This document shows, piece by piece, positions 1 through 7,228 of a stretch of DNA of 64,000 nt. Under the pieces are notes generated by a model that was not told the DNA's origin, ran no database searches, and was given only the letters and a program-made list of their open reading frames with translations. Each line of letters starts with the position of its first letter. Positions within the stretch are counted from its first letter, which is position 1. Source of the DNA: Actinacidiphila paucisporea (GTDB taxonomy: Bacteria > Actinomycetota > Actinomycetes > Streptomycetales > Streptomycetaceae); assembly GCF_900142575.1 (NCBI RefSeq), contig NZ_FRBI01000004.1, positions 33,909 through 97,908 on the forward strand, in the 5' to 3' direction. A program made the translations under genes and the position numbers.

Positions 1-69
1 GCGAACAGCGCGCATGTCGTGCAGTACGACGACAACGGCACCGCCGACCACCTGTGGCAGTTCCTCTGA
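1..69 (+). CDS. C-terminal end of a ricin-type lectin domain protein (partial)
   Basis: Only the last 22 codons are in the window, in frame from base 1 to TGA at 67-69. The tail reads VQYDDNGTADHLWQFL. It closely matches the ends of the ricin-type (CBM13-like) repeats in the next gene, for example VTQWTDNGTADHLWRLI. This is therefore most likely the last beta-trefoil repeat of a secreted carbohydrate-binding protein or enzyme. The catalytic part, if any, lies upstream of the window. The next gene starts about 90 bases downstream on the same strand, so the two may be co-transcribed or related by module sharing. Confidence 0.75.
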   Translation, partial: ANSAHVVQYDDNGTADHLWQFL

Positions 70-158
70 CCGGCCGGGCTCCGCGGCTCCCCGCGCCCGC
101 CCCTGGCGATCCCGCCCCGCCCCTCGCGCCCCCCACCCCTTCCCGAGGACGGATCCCC

Positions 159-2756
159 GTGACTTCCGACGACTCCCGCACGCCCCAAACCGGGCGCCGC
201 GACCTGCTCAAGTGGAGCGGCGCGCTGACCGCGGCCGCCGCCACCGGCGGCTTCTTCACCCTCACCGCCGCCCCGGCCCGCGCACAGGCCGCCGCCCCCG
301 GCCTCGCCCCGGCCGCGAGCACCTTCGGCCCGCTGCGTCCGCCCGCCGTGCCGCTCGCCGTCCGCTCGATGTACCTGTCGACCTGGCTGCCCGCCGACAA
401 CCTGGCCGGCACCTGGCCCACCTTCTGGAACGGCCATGTCACCGCGCTGTGCGGCCTGGCCAGGATCGACGGCGCCGCCTACGTCTTCGCCGGCGCCCCC
501 GCCCTGCCCGCGGGACCCGCGCTGACCGCCATGCAGCAGGTGTCACTGCAACTGACCGCGACCCGCTCCGTCTACACCCTCACCGGCGGCGGCGTCACCC
601 TGACCGTCACCTTCTTCTCCCCGGTCGACCTCGGCAATCTGCAACGCCAGTCGGTGCCGCTCAGCTACGTCACCGTGCAGGCCGCGAGCGCCGACGGCCG
701 CGCCCACGCCGTCGACGTCCACATCGACGTGTCGGGGGAGTGGGTGCACGGCGACAATGCCACGCCCATCACCTGGGACCTCCAGCAGGCAGGCCGGATG
801 ACCGTGCTCAGCGCGCAGCCCGCCACCCCCGGCGTGCTCCAGGAGCACGGCGACCAGGCGTCCTGGGGCCGGCTGGTGCTGGCCGCGCCCAGCGGCGCCG
901 GGCTCACCGCGCAGATCGGCCAGGACACCGTCGTCCGGGCCGCCTCCGCGGGCGGCGGGCGGCTCGACGGCTCGGTCGACAGCGCCAAACCCCGCGCCAT
1001 CAGCGACCGCTGGCCGGTACTCGGCCTCAACCGCGACTTCGGCACCGTCAACCCGGGCACCGCCTCCCCCGAGTTCACCGTCACCCTCGGGCACGTCCGC
1101 ACCCCCGCGGTCACTTACCTCGGCGCCCAGCTCCAGCCCTGGTGGACGCACTACTGGGAGTCCTGGACCGACATGGTCGGCTGGTTCGACGCCGACCACG
1201 CCGCCGCGCTGGCCGCGGCCACCGCGCTCGACCAGCGCATCCGCGGCGACGCGGCCGCCGCGGCGGGCGGCGGCGCCACCGGCGACCACTACGCCGCCGT
1301 CTGCGCCCTCGCGCTGCGCCAGGCCGTGGCGGGCACCGAACTGGTCGACCGGGGCGGCTCGCCCTGGGCCTTCCTGAAGGAGATCTCCTCCGACGGCAAC
1401 ATGTCGACCGTCGACGTCACCTACCCGGCCTTCCCCGCCTACCTCTACCTCTCGCCCGGCTATCTGCGGCTGCTGCTCGAACCGCTGCTGGACTACCCCG
1501 AACACGGCGGCTGGCCCAAGGAGTTCGCCGAGCACGACCTCGGCTCCGGCTACCCGAACGCGACCGGCCACAACGACGGCAACGAGGAGGACATGCCGGT
1601 CGAGGAGTCCGCGAACATGCTCATCATGGCCGCCGCCCTCCTCCAGCGGCTGCCCGCGACCGAGGCCGCCGCCTTCGCCGCCGCGCACTACCCGACGCTG
1701 CGCCGGTGGGCCGAATACCTCGCCGCCAACGCCCTCGACCCCGGCTTCCAGAACCAGACCGACGACTTCACCGGCTTCATCGCGCACAGCGCCAACCTCG
1801 CGCTCAAGGGCATCGTCGGCATCGGCGCCATGAGCGTCGTCGCCGCCGCGAACGGCAACACCGCCGACGCCGCCCACTACCGCACCCTGGCCCGCAGCTA
1901 CGTCAGCCGCTGGACGTCACTGGCCGAGGACTCCTCCGGCGCCCACCTCAAGCTCGCCTACGACCAGGACGGCACCTGGAGCCTGAAGTACAACGGCTTC
2001 CCCGACCGCCTGCTCGGCCTCGACCTGGTCCCCACCGGCACCGCCGCCCGCGAGGCCGGCTGGTACTCCGCGCAGGCCGGCGCCTACGGCGTCGTGCTCG
2101 ACCCGCGCAACGACTACACCAAGGGCGACTGGGAGCTGTGGACCGCCGCCTGGCTCGCCGACCACGGCCCGATCCGCGACCGGCTCGTCAACGGCGTCTA
2201 TGACTTCGCGAACACCTCGCCGCAGCGCGTCCCGTTCAGCGACTGGTACGTCGTCGCCAGCGGCGCCCAACGCGGCTTCCAGGACCGGCCCGTGGTCGGC
2301 GGGATGTTCGCCCTGCTGCTGCGGCCCGCCGCGTCCACGGTGAGCTGGCACCGCATCCAGAACCGCAACAGCGGCAAGGTGCTCGCCGTCTCCGGCATGT
2401 CGCTGGCCGACACCGCCGAGGTCACGCAGTACGCCGACAACGGCACCGCCGACCACGTGTGGACCCTGCTCGACAACGGCGACGGCACCGTGCGCATCGC
2501 CAACCGCAACAGCGGCAAGGTGCTCGCCGTCCACGACCAGAGCACCGACGACGGCGCCCACGTCCAGCAGTACCAGGACAACGGCACCCCCGACCACCTG
2601 TGGCGCATCACCGACAACGGTGACGGCTGGTCGAAGATCGTCAACGTCCGCTCGGGCAAGGTGCTCGCCGTCTCCGGCATGTCGCAGGCCGACGGCGCCC
2701 AGGTCACCCAGTGGACCGACAACGGCACGGCCGACCACCTGTGGCGGCTGATCTGA
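159..2756 (+). CDS. Secreted glutaminase-family protein (DUF5127/DUF4965/DUF1793-like) with C-terminal ricin-type lectin domain
   Basis: A protein of 865 aa. GTG at 159 is chosen because GAGGAC lies 8 bases upstream and a twin-arginine signal follows (GRRDLLKWSGALTAAAATGG). An open frame extends back to 54 but has neither. The N-terminal half carries a beta-sandwich-like region (TWPTFWNGHVTALCGLARID). It is followed by an alpha-toroid-like region with PWAFLKEISSDGNMSTVDV, GWPKEFAEHDLG and NATGHNDGNEEDMPVEESAN, all typical of the GtaA-like glutaminase family (DUF5127, DUF4965, DUF1793). Three ricin-type repeats (NRNSGKVLAV...DNGTADHxW) occupy about the last 135 residues and should bind carbohydrate. 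The family name comes from a fungal glutaminase. Many bacterial members are uncharacterised and could be glycosidases, so the substrate is uncertain. It ends 7 bases before the convergent GH114 gene. Confidence 0.8.
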   Translation: MTSDDSRTPQTGRRDLLKWSGALTAAAATGGFFTLTAAPARAQAAAPGLAPAASTFGPLRPPAVPLAVRSMYLSTWLPADNLAGTWPTFWNGHVTALCGLARIDGAAYVFAGAPALPAGPALTAMQQVSLQLTATRSVYTLTGGGVTLTVTFFSPVDLGNLQRQSVPLSYVTVQAASADGRAHAVDVHIDVSGEWVHGDNATPITWDLQQAGRMTVLSAQPATPGVLQEHGDQASWGRLVLAAPSGAGLTAQIGQDTVVRAASAGGGRLDGSVDSAKPRAISDRWPVLGLNRDFGTVNPGTASPEFTVTLGHVRTPAVTYLGAQLQPWWTHYWESWTDMVGWFDADHAAALAAATALDQRIRGDAAAAAGGGATGDHYAAVCALALRQAVAGTELVDRGGSPWAFLKEISSDGNMSTVDVTYPAFPAYLYLSPGYLRLLLEPLLDYPEHGGWPKEFAEHDLGSGYPNATGHNDGNEEDMPVEESANMLIMAAALLQRLPATEAAAFAAAHYPTLRRWAEYLAANALDPGFQNQTDDFTGFIAHSANLALKGIVGIGAMSVVAAANGNTADAAHYRTLARSYVSRWTSLAEDSSGAHLKLAYDQDGTWSLKYNGFPDRLLGLDLVPTGTAAREAGWYSAQAGAYGVVLDPRNDYTKGDWELWTAAWLADHGPIRDRLVNGVYDFANTSPQRVPFSDWYVVASGAQRGFQDRPVVGGMFALLLRPAASTVSWHRIQNRNSGKVLAVSGMSLADTAEVTQYADNGTADHVWTLLDNGDGTVRIANRNSGKVLAVHDQSTDDGAHVQQYQDNGTPDHLWRITDNGDGWSKIVNVRSGKVLAVSGMSQADGAQVTQWTDNGTADHLWRLI

Positions 2757-2763
2757 GGAGCGG

Positions 2764-3732
2764 TCAGCAGGCCTCGCGCCAGGCGTCGAGCACCAGGTGC
2801 TTGCGCATCGAGCTGAAGCCCAACCTCCGCACCTCGGGGCAGAACTGGGCGGGCTTCAGCTCGTACTCGACGTGGAAGACCGGCTTGCCCGCCGCCACGA
2901 AGGGCGACAGCTTCCCGCACTCGTCGTACTGCGCGCACTGCTCGTCGACCGAGAAGTCGAAGTCCGGCAGCAGCTCGCGCACCTGGCCGAGGTCGTTCTT
3001 GAGCCCGACGGCGAGCCCGCGCGCGTGGGCGAGCCCGGCGATCATGCGGTTGTACGCCACCTGGTCGGCGGCCGTCAGCGGGAAGCCGGTGGTGTTGGCG
3101 TAGCCCTCCAGCAGATCGGGTTCGACCGCGTCGAAGCCCTTGGCGCGGCACATGTCGAACCGGGCCGCCATCAGCGGCCGCAGCCGGTCCAGCGCGCGGA
3201 TGTCCAGCCAGCGCTCGCCGTCCCAGCCGTCTCCGCGGCCCAGCAGGGCGGCCGGGAAGGCCTTCGCGTCCGCCCGGAAGGACTCCCACGCACCCGCGTT
3301 GACGTAGCAGATCACCCGCCGTCCGTCGCCGTGCAGCCGCGCGACGACGGAGGCGTCGTTCTCGAACCCGTCGATGTCGTAGACGGGTACGTCGACGGAC
3401 GTGTCGACGGTGCCGCTGAGCTGCCACTGCCAGGCGACCCCCGGCCGCGGCTGCCAGCGCCGCGTCACCCGTTTCGACCCGGGCGCGGACGCAGGCGGCG
3501 CCGCGGGCCGCGTCGGGGGCGCGGACGCCGGTGCGGACGGTGCCGCGGGGCGGCCCGCCGCCGGCCGGCCGTCGTCGTGGCCGCCGGAGGCGGAACAGCC
3601 GGCCGCCGCGAGCAGCAGCATGCCCGCGACGACGGACCCGAGCCGGCGGGCGGCGCGAATCGCCAGGCCAGTGCCGGTGGCGGTGCCGGTGCCGATGGCG
3701 CCACCGGTGGCCCGGACCGCGCGGCCGGTCAC
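2764..3732 (-). CDS. Endo-alpha-1,4-polygalactosaminidase-like lipoprotein (GH114, Ega3-like)
   Basis: A protein of 322 aa and the last gene of the minus-strand polysaccharide operon. Its GTG start overlaps the TGA of the preceding spherulin-4 gene (GTGA). A lipoprotein signal ends in LLLAAAGC (Cys46), followed by a long Ala/Pro linker to about residue 88. The GH114 TIM-barrel covers about 95-322, with VYDIDGFEND, VICYVNAGAWESFR, GFDAVEPDLLEGY and DFDFSVDEQCAQYDEC. Asp206 and Glu264 are 58 residues apart, the same spacing as the catalytic Asp189/Glu247 I recall for fungal Ega3. The family cleaves alpha-1,4-linked galactosamine polymers such as galactosaminogalactan. Next to a glycosyltransferase and a deacetylase it probably trims or releases the polymer made by this operon. 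Anchoring outside the membrane fits that role. Attack on fungal polymer is an alternative. Confidence 0.88.
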   Translation of the reverse strand: MTGRAVRATGGAIGTGTATGTGLAIRAARRLGSVVAGMLLLAAAGCSASGGHDDGRPAAGRPAAPSAPASAPPTRPAAPPASAPGSKRVTRRWQPRPGVAWQWQLSGTVDTSVDVPVYDIDGFENDASVVARLHGDGRRVICYVNAGAWESFRADAKAFPAALLGRGDGWDGERWLDIRALDRLRPLMAARFDMCRAKGFDAVEPDLLEGYANTTGFPLTAADQVAYNRMIAGLAHARGLAVGLKNDLGQVRELLPDFDFSVDEQCAQYDECGKLSPFVAAGKPVFHVEYELKPAQFCPEVRRLGFSSMRKHLVLDAWREAC

Positions 3733-4478
3733 GCGGCGCCCGCCGGGACGTGCTGCCAGGGGTTCGGCGGGCCGCCAGGCACCGCGCAGTGGACCGCCGC
3801 GCCCCGACCCGCGGCCGTACGCGCCACCGCCCGCGCGGCCGCGGTGCCGGGCACGCCGTAGACCAGGTGGCAGAAGCGGTCCGGGGGATGGGCGGCCGTC
3901 CAGCCGGGGACGGTCGCCGCGGCGTAGTCCGTCCAGTTGCCCTCGTACGTCACCAGCAGGTCGCCCACCGCCGCGTAACCCGGGTCCGGATGAACCCCCG
4001 GGTTCAGCACCGCGGTCCGCGCGCCGCCGCGCCGGGCGGCCGACACCACCCGCCGGTAGTACGGCAGCCGGTCGCGTCCCGCCGCGGCCCGGTCGAGGAA
4101 CACCCCGCACACCCCGTACCACTCCCGGTGCCACCGCACATCGCGCTCGACCTCCTGGGCGGGCCGGGTCGCGTAGTCGGTGTCCACGTAGCCGAACAGC
4201 CGTACCCCTGCGGCCCGCAGCCGTCCCGCCGCCCCGGCGATCATGGCGTCGGGACCGCCGCGCCCCGGCCCGTCGGCGACGTTGACGACCACTCCGTAGA
4301 GCCGCTCCGCCGCCCGCTCCAGCGCCCGCCACGCCCCCGGGTCGACGGCGGGATGCACGTACAGCGGCACCAGCAGCGACCGGGCGGGCGCGCCCGTCGC
4401 CGCCACCGGCCGCGGTAGGGGATCGGTCGCGTACGGCCCCCGGGGGCGCGGCGGCACGCCCGCCGGTGCGGCCGTCAC
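3729..4478 (-). CDS. Spherulin-4 family protein (Sph3/GH135-like)
   Basis: A protein of 249 aa. The GTG start at 4478 overlaps the stop of the upstream epimerase (GTGA), and its own stop overlaps the GH114 start the same way, so the three genes are translationally coupled. The barrel begins at about residue 34 (SLLVPLYVHPAVDPGAW) and continues with VVVNVADGPG, RLFGYVDTDY, WYGVCGVFLDRAA and LVTYEGNW. This is the spherulation-specific family 4 pattern. Fungal Sph3 (GH135) hydrolyses galactosaminogalactan and is needed for its synthesis. The fungal active site has adjacent Asp-Glu plus a distal Glu. Here Asp129 is followed by Arg130, and Glu179 is kept, so one acidic residue appears to be missing. 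I see no clear signal peptide: the N-terminus is Pro/Arg-rich, so export is uncertain. Confidence 0.8.
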   Translation of the reverse strand: MTAAPAGVPPRPRGPYATDPLPRPVAATGAPARSLLVPLYVHPAVDPGAWRALERAAERLYGVVVNVADGPGRGGPDAMIAGAAGRLRAAGVRLFGYVDTDYATRPAQEVERDVRWHREWYGVCGVFLDRAAAGRDRLPYYRRVVSAARRGGARTAVLNPGVHPDPGYAAVGDLLVTYEGNWTDYAAATVPGWTAAHPPDRFCHLVYGVPGTAAARAVARTAAGRGAAVHCAVPGGPPNPWQHVPAGAA

Positions 4479-5395
4479 GCCGGGGCGCCGGCGGGCGATG
4501 CGGGGGCACGGCACAGCGCCGCCAGCGCGTCGTGCAGGGTGCGGATCGGCCGCCAGCCCAGCGCGGCCGCGGCCAGGGAGATGTCCGCCCGGACCCAGGA
4601 GACCGCCGCCGAGCGCTCCGACCCCGCGCCCGACTCCTCGATCCGGCCGGTGAAGCCGCACAGCCCGGCCAGTTCCGCGGCCAGGTCGCGTACCGCGGTG
4701 GCCTGTCCCGAGCCGACGTTGAGCACCGGCGGGAGCGGCCCGGCGGCGGTCGCGGCCCGGGCCACCGCTTCCGCCACGTCTTTCACGTCCACGAAGTCAC
4801 GGTACGCGCCCAGGTCGCCGGTGGTGACCGCCCCGTCCGGCGCCGCGCCGCGGAAGGCCGCGGCCAGCCGCCCCGGAAGACCGGACCCGGGGGCGCCTGC
4901 ACCGACCGGGTTGAAGACCCGCAGCACCACCGCGTCGAGCCCGGAAGAGGCCACCGCGAAGGTGCCCGCCAGCTTCGTGGCGCCGTAGACGCCGGTGGGC
5001 CGGGCCGCGGCCGACTCGCTGAGCGCCGTCCCGGGCACCCCCGGGCCGTACTCGGCCGCCGAACCCAAGTGCACCAGCCGGGCCGCGGGCACCGCCGCCG
5101 CCATCGCCTCGCACAGCGCCGCGGCCCCCCGCGCGTTGACCGCCGCCAGCGCGCTCGCCGGACCGGCCGTGAGCCCGGCGCAGTTGACGACCACGTCGGG
5201 TCCGAGCCCCGCGAGTCCGCCCGCCAGCACGTCCACCGGCACCGTGCCGAGGTCGACGGGCAGGTCGGGCGCCCGCCGCCGGCCGGAGGCCGGCCGCCCG
5301 CCGTGCAGCACGGTCGCCCCCGGCGTCTCGCCGAGCCGCGCGGTCACCGGGCCGCCGAGGAAGCCCGGGCCGCCCAGCACCAGAATCCTGCTCAT
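4475..5395 (-). CDS. NAD-dependent epimerase/dehydratase (extended SDR)
   Basis: A protein of 306 aa. ATG at 5395 lies 7 bases after the stop of the nucleotidyltransferase gene, so the two form one transcription unit. The N-terminal Rossmann motif reads ILVLGGPGFLGGPV, which fits the GxxGxxG pattern. The active-site motif is VYGATKLAG (YxxxK), preceded by HLGSAAEYGPG. A later YRDFVDVKDVAEAV segment is typical of sugar-nucleotide epimerases and dehydratases. I infer that it supplies or modifies the activated sugar used by the PelF-like glycosyltransferase. In the fungal GAG pathway a UDP-Glc/GlcNAc 4-epimerase (Uge3) fills that slot. The exact substrate and reaction cannot be read from the sequence. 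Confidence 0.82.
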   Translation of the reverse strand: MSRILVLGGPGFLGGPVTARLGETPGATVLHGGRPASGRRRAPDLPVDLGTVPVDVLAGGLAGLGPDVVVNCAGLTAGPASALAAVNARGAAALCEAMAAAVPAARLVHLGSAAEYGPGVPGTALSESAAARPTGVYGATKLAGTFAVASSGLDAVVLRVFNPVGAGAPGSGLPGRLAAAFRGAAPDGAVTTGDLGAYRDFVDVKDVAEAVARAATAAGPLPPVLNVGSGQATAVRDLAAELAGLCGFTGRIEESGAGSERSAAVSWVRADISLAAAALGWRPIRTLHDALAALCRAPASPAGAPA

Positions 5396-5402
5396 GCGCC
5401 GC

Positions 5403-6116
5403 TCACGCCCCCTTGAGCAGCGACCCGCGCAGGCTGCTGAACTCGGCGTTGGCCCGGTCGTAGTCGTCGGGCCGGCCGATGTCCAGCCAGTAGCCGCCGA
5501 AGTCGTGCGCGCGGGGCGGGCGGTTGGCGGCCAGCAGGTCGAGCACCACCTCGTCGAAGCCCAGCGGCAGGCCCGGGGTGTAGTCGGACAGCGTGCTGCG
5601 GGAGACCCCGTAGACGCCCATGGAGACCCGGTAGTCCATGCTCGGCTTCTCGGTGAAGCCCACCACCTGCCCCTCGTCCGTGGTGAGCACTCCGAAGTCG
5701 ATGCTGACGGTGCGCCGGTAGGTGGCGATCGTCAGCGGCGAGCCGGATCCGCGGTGCCCGCGCAGCAGTTCGCCGAAGTCCAGGTCGGTGAGCACGTCAC
5801 CGTTCATCACGAGGAAGTGCTCGGGCAGTTGATCACGCATGGTCAGCAACGGGCCCATCGTGCCCAGCGGGTTGTCCTCGGTCGCGTAGTCGACGTCGAG
5901 CCCCCACTGCGAACCGTCGCCCACATAGGCGCGGATGATGTTCCCCAGGTGCCCGATGGCGATCGTGCAGCGGCGGAAACCGGCCGAGGCCAGCTGTCTG
6001 AGCACGATCTCCAGGATCGCGTGGCTGTCGCCGATCGGCACCAGCGGTTTGGGCAGTGCGGTGGTGTACGGCCGCAGCCGTACGCCCTTGCCGCCCGCGA
6101 GGATGACAGCGTGCAT
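5403..6116 (-). CDS. Sugar-phosphate nucleotidyltransferase
   Basis: A protein of 237 aa from ATG 6116, where the family-typical N-terminus MHAVILAGGKGVRLRPYT begins 8 bases after GGGGGA. An in-frame ATG at 6146 would add ten residues and has a more distant AGGA, so either start is possible. The signature GGKGVRLRPYTTALPKPLVP binds the nucleotide. HFLVMNGDVLTDLDF holds the metal-binding Asp region, and GFTEKPSMDYRVSMGVY follows. The enzyme joins a hexose-1-phosphate to a nucleoside triphosphate. Similar proteins act on glucose-, mannose- or glucosamine-1-phosphate, and the sequence does not decide which. It sits between two SDR genes, so the three probably form the activated-sugar branch of the operon. 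Confidence 0.87.
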   Translation of the reverse strand: MHAVILAGGKGVRLRPYTTALPKPLVPIGDSHAILEIVLRQLASAGFRRCTIAIGHLGNIIRAYVGDGSQWGLDVDYATEDNPLGTMGPLLTMRDQLPEHFLVMNGDVLTDLDFGELLRGHRGSGSPLTIATYRRTVSIDFGVLTTDEGQVVGFTEKPSMDYRVSMGVYGVSRSTLSDYTPGLPLGFDEVVLDLLAANRPPRAHDFGGYWLDIGRPDDYDRANAEFSSLRGSLLKGA

Positions 6117-6182
6117 GGCGGGTTCCCCCAGAAGCGGTGCGTTCATGGTGATATCAGGTCCTGAGATCGCAGTGACAGGGCA

Positions 6183-7184
6183 TCAGACGTTGTACGAGGC
6201 GGTCTTGTAGCGGGCCAGGTGCGCGGGGTCGCGGAAGAAGTCGATGGTGCGGGCGAGGCCGTCCTCCAGCCCGTGCGCCGGCGCCCAGCCGGTCGCCTCG
6301 CGCAGCCGGGCCGCGTCGCACACCAGCCGCATCACCTCGGAGCCGGCCGGGCGCAGCCGCTGCGGGTCCTCCAGGACCGCGAGATCGGCGTCCATCAGGG
6401 TGCCGATCAGCCGCACCAGGTCGCCGACCGAGATCTCGCCGCCCGTGCCCGCGTTGAAGGTCCGACCCACCACCCGCTCGGCCGGTGCGGTCCCCACCGC
6501 GAGGAAGGCGGCCGCGGTGTCCTTGACGTAGGTGAAGTCCCTGGTGGGTCGCAGGTCGCCCAGCGTGACCTTCCGCTCGCCCGCGGCGACCTGCCCGATC
6601 ACCGTCGGGATCACCGCCCGCATCGACTGCCGCGGCCCGAAGGTGTTGAACGGCCGCAGCGTCACCACGGGGGTGCCGAAACTGGCGTGGTAGCTGTCCG
6701 CGAGCCGGTCCCCGCCGGCCTTGGACGCCGCGTACGGCGACTGCGTCACGATCGGGTGGTCCTCGGTGATCGGTACGGTCCGCGCGGTGCCGTACGTCTC
6801 GCTGGTCGAGGTGTGCACCATGCGCGGGATGCCCGACTCACGCACCGCCTCGAGGACGTTGAGGGTGCCGCTGACATTGGTGTCGACGTAGCTGCGCGGT
6901 GCGCGGTACGAGTACGGGATCGCGATCAGCGCGGCCAGGTGGTAGACGGTGTCGCAGTCCGCGACCAGGTCGCGCACGGAACCGGAGTCGCGGACGTCGC
7001 CCAGGACGACGTCCACGCAGTCCATCACCTCCGACGGCAGCAGCTCCAGCCAGCCGTGCGACGAGAAGGAGTTGTACTGCACCATCGCGCGCACCCGGCG
7101 GCCCGAGGCGACCAGCGCCTCGACCAGGTGCGAGCCGATGAAGCCCTCGGCGCCGGTGACGGCGACGGCAGTTGCGGTGGACAC
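6183..7184 (-). CDS. Sugar-nucleotide 4,6-dehydratase/epimerase-like SDR (LegB-like)
   Basis: A protein of 333 aa. GTG at 7184 is chosen because GAGGAG lies 7 bases upstream and AVAVTGAEGFIGSHLVEAL, the NAD-binding motif, starts a few codons later. The catalytic Tyr/Lys motif is SPYAASKAGGD, with HTSTSETYGTA before it. RAMVQYNSFSSHGWLELL resembles a stretch I associate with LegB-type GDP-GlcNAc 4,6-dehydratases (YNSFNSWGWL). RPFNTFGPRQSMRAVIP and RDFTYVKDTAAAF are typical of extended SDRs. The enzyme probably makes a 4-keto-6-deoxy or 4-epimerised nucleotide sugar for the adjacent glycosyltransferase. The next gene downstream is a sugar nucleotidyltransferase, which fits. The LegB assignment is tentative. 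Confidence 0.8.
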   Translation of the reverse strand: MSTATAVAVTGAEGFIGSHLVEALVASGRRVRAMVQYNSFSSHGWLELLPSEVMDCVDVVLGDVRDSGSVRDLVADCDTVYHLAALIAIPYSYRAPRSYVDTNVSGTLNVLEAVRESGIPRMVHTSTSETYGTARTVPITEDHPIVTQSPYAASKAGGDRLADSYHASFGTPVVTLRPFNTFGPRQSMRAVIPTVIGQVAAGERKVTLGDLRPTRDFTYVKDTAAAFLAVGTAPAERVVGRTFNAGTGGEISVGDLVRLIGTLMDADLAVLEDPQRLRPAGSEVMRLVCDAARLREATGWAPAHGLEDGLARTIDFFRDPAHLARYKTASYNV

Positions 7185-7228
7185 GGATGATCTCCTCGTG
7201 GGGAAAGGTGGGTTGACGTGGGTGCGGT

